Shown: piece after piece, positions 24,901 to 39,254 of the stretch | How positions within the stretch are numbered: position 1 is the first letter of the stretch | Layout: every line of letters starts with the position of its first letter | Assembly (NCBI GenBank): GCA_002633005.1 | Contig: NMRA01000368.1 | Span: 384,522 to 448,521 of the forward strand | Length of the DNA stretch: 64,000 bases | Direction: 5' to 3' | Origin: Phoronis australis | Lineage: Eukaryota; Phoronida; Phoronidae | Notes under the pieces: generated by a model | Database searches by the model: none | Seen by the model: only the letters and a program-made list of their open reading frames with translations | What the model was told of the DNA's origin: nothing | Translations under genes and position numbers: made by a program

Positions 24901-27900
24901 CACTTGAATGAATGTATAAAAAATGATAACACGAAAGTACATTTTGTCGCTATTTTTGATGGAAATACAGAAATTTTTCACTTCGGAATCTTTTTCAATT
25001 AACTACACAATTTGAAATTCAATTCTCTCAACTGTTATAAAAAAATTTTGTGTCATTGTCTACATTGTTTGTACTCTGCACGTGATATAAAGCAATAAAA
25101 ATGTTTCGCCAATTTACAACAAGGTAATTATTTTTATGCAAAAGTTCTGACACTCCTATGTTCTCAGTGTTTTTTTTTTATTTTTTTAATTTTTAATGCA
25201 ATGGCTAATTTTCCACCAAGTTTGTCTTAATTTATCAAAATGAGTTTCCATAATGTCTTGGTGTAAAATGAGATTGTGTGATTTCAAATTATAAAAATTG
25301 TATGGTTTCAACTCCAGACAACAGCGGTTTCTAAATCGAGGCTAATCCAGACATCAATCTAGCATATTGCTATGCATTCCCAGGCCCCATTGTTCACAGG
25401 CCTTAAGTATCTATCACTGACAGTAGCTACTAAAGCAAATCATCATTCAATCGAAATCATATGCTTCTATTTTTGGCTAATTTTTATCATATTTCTTCAC
25501 ATAAAAATGATCCTTTCTTAACCAGAAGCTAAAAAGTTAAAAAAATCACCTGCAGTTATAGTCCACAATATATGAATTTGTTTCACTCAGTGTTTTAATG
25601 CTGTGAAATATCTAGTGCAGTATTGCTTTACTCCTCTCAGTAGGACCCTACATCAGATTCCATTATAAATAGTCCGAAAATTGTAAAGATTTTTTGATGA
25701 TTTACATGTCAAGTTTCTAATGGTACCTGGAAGTTGTAGATCAATTTATGGATGATTCTTTTTTGCTATTTTACTATTTTCCATTTAATGGCAGCTTCAT
25801 GAGAAATGATGTTCCTAATAACAAGCCAACTGGTATAATGCTGTCATTCTTATGAAAAAACAATTTTTATTTGTGTAGCTCATTTAATTTTATTTGTGGT
25901 TTTATCGTCCGAATTTCGTTCATATAGGTGTCAGATGATGAAGATGGGAAGACAGAGTTTGACAAAGAAGAAGAAAATATTGGCAACACATATAGTGACA
26001 CATTGCCCAGTGTCGGTCCTCCAGAAATATTAAAGGTACAGTCGTAAGGTTATGTAAATGTCTTGCCCAAAAGCTAATTTAAAAAACTGGTTTAGGGAAC
26101 TGTATTCATTTAAACACTCGCCAATCTGTGATAACTGAAATATTGACAAACGGTATACTGTTGTAAATAATAGGTATTAGAGAGACAATGACGCCTTTCC
26201 ATTTTCGGAATGGTTGGATATATTCTGGGCCATAAAGTTGTCATTTTTATGGTATTAATTAAATCCCTTAGAAATGTACTGTTTACACTTTCTGTTGCTC
26301 TGGTATGAGAAGGTGACAATTTGCTTTTTTTGTTTTTCCACTTCGTTTCTGCACATCTGTGAGTCTGAACACATCAGCGCAATGCCAGACACCTCACAGG
26401 ATTTGTGAGAGGGAGACATTACCTATTTCTGTGCACCCATGAATCTGATCGCATAAGGTTCTAAAGTTCAGGCCGTGTGAAAGTGACATCCCCTTTTTGT
26501 ACTCTTTCATTTTCTTTTCAGTACATCCGTGAGTCTGATCGCATCGATATAGCACCTGACAGTTCCACCCAATCATTTGAAGGAGACAGCTCATCAAGCG
26601 TGACTGGCGTCTGCGAGTTTTGCAAACAGCCAATCAAACCTTTCCCGACACTAGAGCAGCAGGAGACACTTCCCCCAGAACAACTATACTGCTGTGAGGA
26701 GTACAGGAACTTTGTTCACTTTGCCCTCAATATTCCTACAGATGACCTGTTGAAGCAGGATTATAAGATTGACATCAAACCACACGCTCATTATGGCAGT
26801 AAACAGGCGAGAAGGATAGCAAAGGAAAGGGCCACAATGAGGTATAGTGGTGACTCCAATGTTTATCTGTTATGAGATCCATCATTCTTTATATTGAAGG
26901 AAACTTGAAGTTAAGTGGCTATAAACCCATCTTCTATCACAAAAACTAACTTAGATTTCGGCTATTTACTGTTGTGAATTTGGTCTCAAACTGTTCCTTA
27001 GTCAAACTGGAGATCATTTTTGGACTTTTAAAGAACTTGTCTGCTAGATTGATATTGCTCGAGACCAGGCTCTGTAAGTTGGCTTGTCACTGTGGGTTAT
27101 TTTATGGGCCATGGATGATCTTAAGGAAATTAAAGTGTCAGCTCTTTGCAAACCCCGAAATCACTTCCCATCTGAGTGCAGTTGTGACCAGTTTTATAGA
27201 GAACCTGGTCTACATCAAGAGTTTGTTTCTTGGACAGAATGCGAGTTTTAATGTTGATGTAGACATTTGGTTTTAAATTTTGATAGTCTTCAACATTAAC
27301 ATATTTGGATGATTCTGTATTTGTGTCTACATTGTATTCAATTACCTGTGTGAATGTGTAATGTTTGTATTGTGTTTGTGCTTGTGTGTGCGTGTCTTCG
27401 TTTGTGTGTTGGCGGGCTGTGTTAGCATAGGATCAACTTGGAAGTGTAGTATATGTTATTATCTAGCCACAGAAAATACCTATATCATAGAATACCAAGT
27501 GGACACTGTGACAATACCTACTATTGTCTTCGTACATCTTCATAATTTGGGTATTGTTTGGCACATGACCACCTGTTGTGAACATTGGCTAGCTGTTTGA
27601 TATCTTTCCATGGTGTCAGGAGTAGGACAGACACTCGAGTGTGTTCCCTCATTCCGGTTTAATCTTACAGTTTGTACAACGTTAGTGACAATCATTTGTG
27701 TGTCTATTTCAGGTTGCGAGAGCGTGAATTGATGCGCCAACAGCAAGCAGTAGCAGCAGGCATGCCAACACAACAATCAGCATTTTACAATTGTAAGTTG
27801 AACTCACTACTTTATCATAGACTGTACAGCTAAGGAAATTCCAGTACCGTTTTCTTGCCACAGTTGATCTTGTGATCTCAATCCTGTGCGGTACATGTAA

Positions 27901-30900
27901 CGTGTGCATGGCAACGTGTTGTTTTCAAATCTTTGATGACCTGTCATCATTGGAAGTCTCGCGTAGTGTCATGTGGTGCAGTATTACTCTTTTAATCATT
28001 AACTTGTCATGCACATTACATTCTGTTGGATATGCAATCAATTAACCTTAATCAGCTAGTTTTACTGAAAAATAGATGGCTTATGGATCAGTTTTGATAG
28101 CTTTTTAAGTTTTGTAGTTGTCAAAGATGTGTTCAAACTTCATGTAAAAACTACTGTGATTCAATGCTTTTTTCACTTCGTCCAATCACAATTCAGGTTA
28201 AAGGTCAGGTTGCATGTTCCTCTCTTTCTGGCCCTTGTCAGAATGTCGGAGGGTAATATACCACTGTTGTGCCCGCATGCTCACTAAATTTTAACGTGGT
28301 ATTTAACAAATTTAGTGGATCAGGTTTGGCAAATAAGACTGCTGAAATCACATCAAACTGAATTTTTGTATTTTATACCTTAAAACTAGTCTGATACAGA
28401 AATTCCCAAGATGGCATATCCTTGCATTATCTAAAAAATATTGCAAAAAAAAACAATCTGAGGAGCTGGAAAAAACCTGTTCCGCAAGTATTGTAAAAGA
28501 ATGGAAAGACACATGGTTTAGGAAATTTTTGTACCTATATCAAAGATCACAATTCATTTTAGCTGTTTTATTCAACTCGCATCAGAACCTTTGAAGATGA
28601 TGAATAACGTTATCAACAAGTGTGTGCATTTTGTCAAATATTTGCACAACTATTGACTTCATCTTAGTAAAAAGTACGTAATCTATGGCATTAGAAATCA
28701 TCTAGAAGTTAATTTTGGACATTTTGCAAATTATTCTGATATTGATTAGATCATGTGACTGTTTCTGTTTACTAAAAGTTAACAAATAACATACATTTCA
28801 TAGGTTAGCAATGTACAGTATCATGGTCATTTTTTGTAAATAGTGAAGAAGAATTCACAAAAACATCGTCAGTTCTGTAAAACTATTGTTTCACATCCCA
28901 TGTTTTGCACTTTTATAGCTTCACCTTACATAAAAATGAAGCGTTTCAAAATCACCAAGATTGTATAGATCATAGTGCCTGAAAGTTGGTTTGAATGTGA
29001 CCAGAAATTTCTTAGATAAAATGTTACCTAGTTTTCCAAAATTTTGACAGTTTATCATGGCTAGTCATAACCTCAGTTAAAGGTGTATTTGCATGCTTCT
29101 AACTGTGCTAAGGTATACCAGGAACTCAAGGGTAATGTTACTTTAACATATTATCCTAGTAGATAACCAATAAGATGCAACTGTATTCATAGATAATTTG
29201 TAAATGTAAAAACATAAAATTTCTTCAAATTAATGACCGTTACACGTGTCATTCTCCAACAGCACATCGCAATACTTACTGAATATGGTTCAGTGAATCA
29301 TGACAGATCATTTTCACTCCGAAAGTCATTCTTAAAAAAACATTTAGCAACTTACACGCCAATTTTTATTCACATCATCACAATACGTTGTATTTGACCG
29401 AATTATCAGATATAATGATAAGCTGACATTCCACGAAAAAACTAAACTCCTACATTTTCTGACTATAGACTAGCTGCATTTAGAATTTGATTTTGACATT
29501 TTACCAATGTGACATTTTTGGTCACATGACCATGACTTTTTAGTAAGGCAAGGCGCATTCATCGCAAAACAACAGTATCAATATATGATGATCAAATTTT
29601 ATTTGATATAAGTATTCAAGAAGAGATCTCAAAAATGCAGTTTTCGGAAAACAGTGCATAAAGCATAGTATTTGAGAGTTTCATATGAATTCAATCGGCC
29701 ATTTCTGATGATGTTCCAATGTTAAGTAAATTTGGACATTTTTATAGGGTCTTTTAATTTGTTATCTTCAATGCCAGCAGACTTTAACATTTGGACTAGC
29801 TTATGTGTTGCAAACAACTTCTGTTTACTGAAATTCCAATCAATCTCTACTGTGCATTGTGATATTAGTAAGAAAGTAGAAAAATCAGTAACAAACAAAT
29901 TACAGGACTTTTTTCTGAATCAAATTTGTCTTACAACATTGTTATCTTATATATCTAAGAATTCGTTAATATGTCTCATTCACTTTGCACTGGCACCTTG
30001 TTACCTCAAATCCTTTGGCTTGTCAAAAACTCTGTCACAACTTGGAAAGTCCAAGGTGCATTAAATTTTATCCATTTTAAGTTAAAACAAATACTAGACA
30101 AAAAATCTCATCTAATGGTATTCATTTTGGTGTTGCATGTTACACATGTAGACTTGCCTTTCACTCAATAGTCGGCGGGATTCTCAGCAAACTTTTCACA
30201 TTGATAGCCTTTTAATGCCTTTTAATGATGTCATAATGTCATGATTTTGCTCTAGCAGTATTTTTATAATGTTTATTGGGATCAGATGTATATTTTGACT
30301 TGAAAAATATTACTCATCATGTAATGTCCATTTTGCTTGTCTTTTGAATTGTGGTATTCTGTTTATTTGCTGTTTTTAACATGACTTTTTCAATCCAGCA
30401 AGATCGAATTCAATAGTTTGGTCTCCTTATGGTGGTAACTTAAGTGTATTAAATAGTTTATTCACTGACACGTTATGTTGTGTTATATGTTACAGCATTA
30501 GTCTGTTACGTTACAGCAATTAGTGTAGTGTATGTCATTCTTCAAAATTCATAATTCGTGGTCAGATTGTTTTTCTGCATGCTTGATTCTAGTTGATTAT
30601 TCAGCTTAATTTATTGGTTAAACTTACAGTCATATATTGTGAATGAAATAGATTTTAGTTTTACATTCAGTTTCTGTTAAAATTGTAGAAATTGTCTGAT
30701 AACTTTAAGTTAACCTTGCTTTCAACTTAATTGATCGAGAACCTTTTACTTGCACTTTGAGACAAACCAAGGCAATATTTTTCAATATTTTTTCTGACTG
30801 TTCCAAGGTGTGCTTTCTTATGAGAGAAGTTATTCTTCAACTTAGCTATCTGTAAAACACCTGCCCAGGTGACCTTTTTACGGAGAGCAAAAATCAATGC

Positions 30901-33900
30901 TTACATTCACATCCCAGAGCTGTAGAGTTGGAGGATAGGAATCCTACTGTTCAGGAAGTGTCAGGAAGTGTCGCATAGTGAAGGGAAGAGGTGAAAAAAA
31001 TGAAACAGGATACAATAGCCAATATTTCTATTATAATTAATATAAAAGTAATAAAAAGCCAGTGACATTTGGACAGCTGCAATTGGTGTAGAGTCTCAGG
31101 GTTGGCTTTCTTCTCTAACGTGCATTATAACAGTACACCATGAATGTTATCTGTCATGACCTGTTTCCATGATTTTCTTTCTCAATATCGCACTCTTCTT
31201 TTCTAGTTGCCAAGCAGATGAAGACCATCAACTACCAGCTGTCGTCACAGAAATGCCAAGATGAAGGCTGGACCCACCGAGTGCCAACCCCGGCAGAAGA
31301 GCGAGAGCCCGAACCGCAGGCATTCGCAGTTGAGCCCATGGATTGGCCTGGACCAGAAGAGGATGAATTGGGTCAAGACCCATTGGCTTATGATGCCTTG
31401 GGAAGAAAAGTATGTGCTTATTTATATTTCCATCCACCCACGAGCGATTTTGTGGTCACATATGGTCAACTTCCCTTCTGTTTATCTGTCATTCTCTTCC
31501 TTTGCTTGTCAACTGATTATCACAGACACTTCTTGATTGATCTTGTTGAAATTTGACTCAAAAGTTATATGGCGAAGATGCGCTGATGCCTCTCATTTTT
31601 CTGATGGATTCCATTACCATGTCACCCCATGTTAGCCATTTTAGTTTCCAACAAGAAATTTCATGTCTATAATATGTATTCATGTATATTACCGAAACTA
31701 GACACAGAAGTGGGAAGGTGCTGCCATCAGTCCAGCTTCAGACAGATTTGACAACTGTTGCATCTGCTGTTGGTCATTTTAGTTTTTGAGTAAGAAACTT
31801 CTTGTTGATCAATTTTTGGCAAAACGACTTGGACAAATTTGTCGCAAATTAAATAGATGTATGTGGTAGGAATGCATCATCAGTCGCATTTCAGACGAAA
31901 TTGGCTCTATCCTAGCACACCCTGTTGGCAATTTGAAGTCTCAACTAGATTTTCCCTGTCCATCAATTGTTGTCCCAACGGCTTGGAATATTTTTATGAA
32001 ACTTTAGTGATACAAGGGCTTATTGCTGGGATACCCCGGCACCAGTCCTTTATGGACAAAATTGATTTTAGTACATGTAGCACTCCTGTTTGCCGTTTTA
32101 GTTTTCAGTAGGATTTTCTTTGCTCGTTGATGACTTATAATTAGTAAGCTTAGGGTTTGGTACGAATATTGAAATATCCATATGATTCCAATACCGATAC
32201 TGTCAATCCAGTACTGATACTGGCTCCATACTGATACACTTAATATCATTAAACAAAACTTACAAACTCTATATGTTTGGTGTTTAACTGATTTTAGCAA
32301 TATTTTTTTGGTTCTGGAGTGTAGGACCTGTGGTACTCTTGGTGCACGGCTGCATAAAAATGACATTCACTTGTTAACAGCTAGCTGGCTTCACTTGCCA
32401 AGAATTTGTTAAGTGAGAGTAGCCAAGTTAGTGTCACTAGAAGCCTACCATTTGCAAGGCAGTTGTTGGTGGATTTCAGCACATTGCAGTGCTCTTCATG
32501 TGCGTAGTGGTTTTTAAGACAGAATCAAATCTGATTCAACAAACAGTTAACATTCAACTCTAGGTGTGACCACTTCATTGTTGTGTTTAATGAGTGAATG
32601 TGTCCTCCTTTTCCAGATTTTCGTGCGTAATATAATTGAACGTTATTATGACAATGGAAGCAAGTTCCTGACTGTTTTTCCTGATGGAACTGGGCATGTT
32701 TTGTATCCTTTTGCTGTATTCATAATGAAATTGCTCTTGAATCATGTATGGTACCATTATCCTAGTAGTCATAAGTGTTTCCATTTTAAAAAGGGAATTT
32801 CCACTGTGCCTAAAAAGTTGAAGATTTTTTCTGTGCTTAGATTTGCACCATTGACTTTCCAGGCAGTGGACATTACCTTTTTAAAATGGAAAAAGAAATT
32901 AATGCTGCATCTGCCTTGTACCATTTCCTCACAAACCCAGTGTGTTGACTTTGAGCTCTTGTTTCACCTACATTTCACCTGTTCATCTCAAGTCAATGTC
33001 ATTGCAAGTCAAGCTACCATCTGTCAAACAAGAATATTTAGTTATAATTATTCCTTGACGCATGTTCAGCTATCCTTCTGGTAACATAGCCATATCCATC
33101 TCCTCGGTTGCACGTGGCCAGTTCAGATACGTGGTGCTAGACGACTCTACTGAGAAAAGGGTTGTCATTCTGGCTATGTTTGAGCCATCTGGAATTGGCA
33201 CCTGCAATTATAAAAAGGGCGGGGCTCCCAGGTAAGTCAACTGCTATGATAGTTCTTCACCTGGCATTTAGCACACAAGAGCAATTTTATTTTATGCCAA
33301 GAAGAATAAGATTCAAGGACTTTTGCTAGTAATTAGCTTTATTAGTACTATGTAGTCATTAACATAAAAGTTTCCATAGTTTGCAACAGAGTTATCAGCA
33401 TTTGAAAAATATGGAGATGTCAATTTTGGCAATTAGAGTTGTGCAAATCAACTGAATTAGAATTACAGTGCTGCTGTATACAGTCCTGTTTAGCTGGCTA
33501 AGAATGAAAATCGAATTAGGCGTTTTACTTTCATAAAAGTGGGTATCATATTAGCATGATAGGATGCTATATATGTTACCAACAAGAACATCAAAAGCAT
33601 CAGCAGCTCAAGATAATGGTTCAGAGTTTGTTGGGGTCGGCCAACCCTAAAATTTGAAACTGGCTCATGTGCGCATTGCCTCTGAACTGGAGTTGGTTAC
33701 GGTAAGGAATAGTATGAAACAGATTTTATGAAAGTAAAAAGCGTAATTTGATTTTCATTTACTATTCTGCCCAGCTAAACGGGGCAAAATTGTGCTTCAT
33801 TCTAGCTGGTGTATATCTCATAGTTCTTTCCCTTATTGTCGGACTTTATCAATACAATAATACAGCCTTATGTTGAATGCTTTCAAGCACATTTGAATAA

Positions 33901-35082
33901 ATGAAAACAAACCACGTTCCCCTTTCAGGCTGTACTTTGATCAGCTAGGTGGTGTTGAGCTCGACCACGAGGGGAGTCAAAAAAAGAAGTGGCATTGGCG
34001 AGACAAGGCGCACCACGTGCATGCTCCACCCTTTCAGCCCATCTGTATGTCGATGAACAAATATATCAGCCTTCGCGTTATGTCACAGGAAAACATTGCC
34101 ATGCAGTTTATGACGAAGCGACGCAGCTGCCGGTTCAATGTCGGTGTCCGTTTGAAGGTCAGTGGAAATTCAGTAAAAATTTGATTACTATCACAGTACA
34201 GTGGAAAAGTGGAATAAGTATATTTGTGTCAAGTTGCTATGAAAATGAGTTGCGAAAAATCAGTTTCGTTTCTTTGTGATTAATGCTTTTGAAAAACAAA
34301 ATGACAATTTTGGCAATCATTTATACTCAAAACTGACAAATCTTTAAAGTTAAGATCAAAGTTAGATTGACATTAATCAATGTTCCTTCAAGAAAATGTT
34401 GCTGTCTGCTCTAAGTAATGGATCTTTGTCTGTTTTCAGCTTGTCAACTCAAAGTACTTGCCAATAGAAGAGGTTGATGACAATAAACTATATATACAAG
34501 AAAAACTGACAACAATAGAGTAAGTAATGTATCCTAATATGGCGAGAGATGAAATCCCCGAATTGTGTGTACAAGTTATTGGCAGATTGATGAAAAACAT
34601 AAGAAGGCGGTGGTGTATTGTATATGTATAACAACATCTCTCAGGTTCTTTGGACACTGTGGTCGGACCCCTCATGATAACTTTTTGATATAATAGTGAC
34701 TTGAAGAGACAGGCAGCTACCCGTCACTCAATGTTTCCAGTAATTGAGGTCATTCACAGCAATTTCCGATGTCTTTGAAAAATGAAAAAGATCAAGGAAT
34801 TAGATCGATTTTGGCAATAATTGTTTCTGTTCAAAATTGGTGGCATTTTACAGATAGTAAGTTTAAATTCCTATTCCTTGTTGCAGGGCCATGATGGATA
34901 AGATTGCCAACATGTTGAGGTACCCTCGGTCCACCAAGGTCACCAAGATCAAGCCTCCGCTCTACCTCACAAGCAAGGCAGAGAAAAACGAGAGGTTGGC
35001 TGAGAAGTCAAAACGGCAAAAGGAAGAGGCAGCAGAAAGACAAAAGAATGCCAACTACAAACCCATTGTTTTGGTCACATGA
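21915..35082 (+). CDS. ERICH6: ERICH6/FAM194-like glutamate-rich protein
   Basis: Thirteen coding exons: 21915-22257, 23292-23462, 23983-24051, 24763-24896, 25928-26035, 26522-26841, 27713-27792, 31207-31409, 32617-32702, 33070-33231, 33929-34157, 34440-34519, 34887-35082. All have AG/GT borders and agreeing phases; they total 2,181 nt, 726 residues plus TGA. Residues 1-275 are acidic, serine-rich and probably disordered. Around residues 305-345 are spaced cysteines (CEFCKQPIKPFP, then LYCCEEYRNFVHFALNI). Residues ~477-640 match the FAM194 domain (RYYDNGSKFLTVFPDGTGHV, YPSGNIAISISSVARGQFRY, KKKWHWRDKAHHVHAPPFQP). The tail is lysine/glutamate-rich. Molecular function of the family is not established. 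The first exon starts after TTTTCACTGTAG, so a 5' untranslated exon is likely. It could equally be the ERICH6B-type paralogue. Confidence 0.88.
22258..23291. other. Intron 1 of the ERICH6-like gene
   Basis: Begins GTAATCAG and ends TTTCAG. No exon, RNA gene or element recognised. An ORF reads through the donor for about 50 codons but loses family-like character at the splice site. Confidence 0.7.
24897..25927. other. Intron 4 of the ERICH6-like gene
   Basis: AT-rich intron with long T runs near 25170; no further features seen. Confidence 0.7.
27793..31206. other. Intron 7 of the ERICH6-like gene, with a dispersed repeat
   Basis: Longest intron of the gene (3.4 kb). About 29516-29640 (GGTCACATGACCATGACTTTTTAGTA, then TTTATTTGATATAAGTATTC) resembles 40899-41035, so a dispersed repeat of roughly 130 bp is present in both. 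Nothing coding was supported. Confidence 0.6.
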
Positions 35083-35103
35083 TGGTCACATGATGGTCAC
35101 ATG
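35070..35103 (+). repeat. 3 x 11-bp tandem repeat spanning the stop codon
   Basis: Three copies of GGTCACATGAT. The first carries the TGA stop of the ERICH6-like gene (35080-35082). Confidence 0.8.
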
Positions 35104-35566
35104 ATGGCAATGCAATATCCGTTGCTGAAAATAGTCTTGTCTTGATCAACTGGGTTTAATAGATACGATTCTCTAATTGATATTTTCTATTGTTTTAGTG
35201 ATTTATTATTTTTATTTAGGGTTCTGTTTTCGTTAGTGAAAAGTAGAACATTTTGTATGTTTTGTCAACAACATATTTTCTAGTTTTGCACTTATTTCAT
35301 TAAGCACATAGTTTGAAACTGAACAGATTCATAAAGAAGGATATGCTTCAGGGTGTTAAATGCTCTCGCACAACTAAAGCATTTGAAGATACTAACTCCA
35401 TCTTTTGGTTGTTCTTAGTGACCATTCTATGCAGGAGTGAATTCAAGTTAATTGTCTATTGGCTTGTTTCATGAAGGGTGACTATAGTCTTAAGTCAGAC
35501 TTGTTGTCTAACATTCCTCAAAACACAACAAAATACAAAGACTGTTACCATATACCCAAAGTTCCT

Positions 35567-35572
35567 AATAAA
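35567..35572 (+). terminator. Candidate polyadenylation signal of the ERICH6-like gene
   Basis: AATAAA 485 nt after the stop codon, the first exact hexamer I noticed downstream. Use is inferred. Confidence 0.35.
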
Positions 35573-36601
35573 TCAGATAATTTGTGAATAATCCTTAACT
35601 ATGATGTTCTAACATTTACATTCTATATTACTTTATTTAGTACGAAGACATTGGTAATTAGAAAGAAGGTTGTGTAACACTAAATTTCTTGAGTCATGGC
35701 ACGGGCCCCAGAGTTTACCCAGTCAGTCATTTTTAAAAATGGCCGCTGGATGTTGCCAAAACATTAAAGGTCATCAATATATCTTGGCCAATTGATAACT
35801 GATAACCATTATCATAAACGCTTTCATTGTCATCCCATCTGCTCCAATTGTATGATGTATAATGCCTTCAGGTGTACGTCCTTCTGCTAAATTGTATATT
35901 TTGATCAATGTATTTTGATGGCTTGTGATGACAATTAATCTTTATGTTTGATAAGAATGGATTTTTTTCCATGATGCTGCTGATTATTATCCCTAGGTTT
36001 AGCTGTATTTACGTCTATCTATGCAATGTCCATTTCTTCCATCATTTTCTGTATAAGGTTAAAAGTTCTTTGCACGATCATCTTGTGCTGTTCTTGTACA
36101 CCCCAGTGTTCACAAACAAAAAGTGTCTGTCTGCCTCATTTCTCAATGTTTTGTACCTCTATTTCCTAGAGTCCCAAGCAGAACTAAATTAGATCAAGTC
36201 AAAGCTGTAAATTCCAACATCAGCAAAGCAAGTTAGCTATGAAGCACTCGTTGAGCTCCATTCATCCGCAGTTTTATCACGTTTAATTTGGAAAGCCAAC
36301 ACTCTGTGATGGAGTAGAAAAACAAAGGGCGTTGCCCCCAAAATGTGAATGAAAACAGTGAAAGATGGCACTCTATGTGGCTTTAAGGTAATTTCTGTAG
36401 TCAACTTTGGGGATCATTTACCCTCATTCTGTCACATTATTGTAGATGTAGGTAGTTATTTGATAGTTTCATAGTCATGAAGTTCCCAGACCCATGTTTA
36501 GGTATTGCCCAATGTGATTTTTGTGTTGTGAGATTTTATATTACATTCTGTCCTTAATAACAAGGGCTCAATGTTGCTGTAACAGACAATCGAATTATAT
36601 T

Positions 36602-36735
36602 CACTCGCGTAGCCATGGAGGCACAATGGGTCCATTCCCACCCCCCTCCCCCTATTTATTGCCACTCATCCCCCCTCACCCCTCACCAGTCGTTTGCCTC
36701 CCCCAAATTAGTGAATACTTTTGGCTACACCAGTG
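36602..36735. mobile_element. Small TIR element with pyrimidine-rich interior
   Basis: Left end CACTCGCGTAGCC and right end GGCTACACCAGTG are inverse with two mismatches. Interior is C-rich. The ends resemble hAT-type MITE termini. No target duplication was established. Confidence 0.4.
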
Positions 36736-39119
36736 ATTATACTTCAAATCTGTTATCATATTTTGAGTGTTTAAGTGGGTGATGAGGAAATTTTGCTTGT
36801 CTCAAAGGATTATTTTGTCATTTTCGTGCATGAAAGGAAATTCACTCCTGAAAATAGTCAGTTTCATGCCATCAACTGTCTTCACATTCTAGTGCCCTAG
36901 CTATCCCAAATCATTGGGGTTAAGTTGTCACTTAAATGCAATGTTTTCTGGTTTGTTTCATTTCCTTATGTTTTTAAAGAGTCAATTATGTTTTATAGTC
37001 ACCAGGCAAATTTTGTGCATGTTTTATGTCACCTGAAGCATATCAGATGCTCCATAGTTTTATTGGTAAGTCAACCAAATAATTGTTACTTTAGTCCAGT
37101 ATGCGCTTATGACTTCCTGCCATTCCTAAAGCCCTGTGATTCAGATGCGACTGTATATGATTATAAATATAAACATCAATGTTAAATTTTTGTTTGGTTC
37201 TTCAATTTGGTGAACTTTGGCGGGGGTTGTTCCTCGTTTGAACCCTGGGGCAATGTGATTGAGTGTTAGAACAGGTTCTTGAGTTCCGACACAGCACGGG
37301 TCAAATCGACGACTAGTCGTCTACCATTGGAAAAATAGCCTAGTGCTCTTCATTTCTTTACAACCTTCACTGACTACTACAGTGTAGACTTCAATAGAGG
37401 CTTTTACTGGCTGCTCTTGGGTGATGATTAACCATTTGTATCGCTGTGTGTGAGAAGTTTGAGGCCTTGTCGACACAATTTCATTCATTTCATTTGGAAG
37501 CTTTATTTTTCTTTGGGTGTTCAAAGAATTCTTTACGGAACTTCTTAATGAACATGGTGTGAAAAAAATTCAAGATTTTTGCGTTCTCTCGCCAATATTT
37601 TCTCATCCGAAATAATGCCTTTTTGCTGCCTTTTGATACCCAGGTGATTCGCGTTTTGGCGCATGTGCCCAAGTTTCGCATAAAAGCCGAGGCAATGTCC
37701 TGTGCATTGGAACCTATATTAATTCGCATGTAGGCGCGCCCGTTTTCTTTTCGAAAAATGATTTGCTTTTCATGAGCAACATTTTATTCAAAATACAACT
37801 TGACTCGTGTTTCATAGTGAACAGTGTCTTAAAAAGGCATGGAACACAAAAGCTCGTCAACAATAGCTTTTAAACAATTGCTTACGAAATAACCATCTCG
37901 CAATGACTACTACATAGTTGCTCGCTTTCTGTGTGAGAGAATTTCCAGCAACCACGAGTTTTGAAAAACTGTAGTCACCACAGAGTTTCTAATCTCCTCC
38001 CACTTAATGATAAGTTTGCGCATGCGATCATAGTCATGTGACAAACAGCTGATTAATAAGATGGATGTTAACGGCAGATTATGTCTGATCGCACTTCGAA
38101 TCTGAGGTCGACAGCACAGTATATGGCAAGCCAATGAAGCAAGCAAATTTTCAAAAACAATTACATATAGTGTATTGGTGACGATCAGAAGCTGAGGACG
38201 CCTGTGTTCCTAGCTAGTGCAATTTAGAAAATATTTGAACGATACATTTATTACTAATTTTAAACAGTTAGGACTTACATCAATTGTCTCTTTAATCGGA
38301 CTGACTGCTGCCTGAACTCGCTTATTGAGACGTGCATTGCCTTGTGGGAGAAAAATCGACGAAGTGACGAGCAGCAAATAATGCAATTTTAGGCCCAATG
38401 ACATGTGAAACTTGTCTAAGAAAAAGTGAGAACACGAAACTGAAAGCGCTCAGAGATTTAGAAATCAAACACATAGGGGTCTTTTATAAAAAATGTCCTT
38501 TAAAGTAGCAATAGCGAACCCAAGAAGCAGGTTCATGTTATTTATGCCCATGATTGAAACCAAGCGAATCCTCTCTTGAAACGTCAGATACAACAAACTG
38601 CGGCCTATAGATTGCTGACATGTCATTCCATGAATTTCCATCATCAAAAAGTGCTGGAATCATCTTTAACAAATATATTTCCCTTCCTGGTAATGTCTTG
38701 CTGGTCATATATATATGCCTTGAATCAGCCCTGCCCCAGTTTGAAACTATAAATATTCTAAGCGTCGTCCACGTGTAGTGACATTGACTGCGAATTGCTT
38801 GCTGATGAAATATGTGACATGGTGGCAATGGGCTCTGCAAAAACGTCAAATAATGTGACGAAGATTAGTCTAATGTAGACTAAGGACGAGAGTAGAACCC
38901 GCAGCCTCCACTTGAAACTTCAGATGCATGCACTAGTGAAACTCAGTAGTAGCAGTATCTCACGGTGATAAAACATGTAAAACCGGTAAATATACGTGCA
39001 CATGCAATGCATCCAAAACGTCACAGGAAAATTGATCCTTGTGCCACTATCCTGAAGCCTCTCATTCTTTGTTTAAAGCGCTAGATCCAGTTGATGACGT
39101 CGGTTCATCATGCAGTACT

Positions 39120-39155
39120 TCCAGTGAGGAAAAAATCCTGGATCCGCCCCTGGTT
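39120..39155. mobile_element. hAT-like element end fragment
   Basis: Contains AATCCTGGATCCGCCCCTG, matching the right terminus of the family at 19.6 and 62.3 kb. No matching left end nearby. Confidence 0.35.
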
Positions 39156-39254
39156 ATCGTACTCACTAACAACAGATTCTGTTCTGCATTCTGTGCCCGT
39201 TGCGTTCTCCTTTCTCTCTTTGGCGGTAGCGCAACTAGTGTAGACTACAACAAA

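Larger units (their letters stand above)
35573..39160. other. Intergenic region
   Basis: No gene recognised. A small element with ends CACTCGCGTAGCC and GGCTACACCAGTG lies at 36602-36735. The rest is AT-rich unassigned DNA. Confidence 0.5.

Noticed and set aside
32566-33084. 172-aa plus-strand ORF
   Set aside because: It is the FAM194 exon 32617-32702 reading through its donor into intron; the following family sequence resumes at 33070 in another frame.
33989-34279. 96-aa plus-strand ORF
   Set aside because: Alternative frame of the ERICH6-like exon 33929-34157; the correct frame gives FAM194-like sequence.
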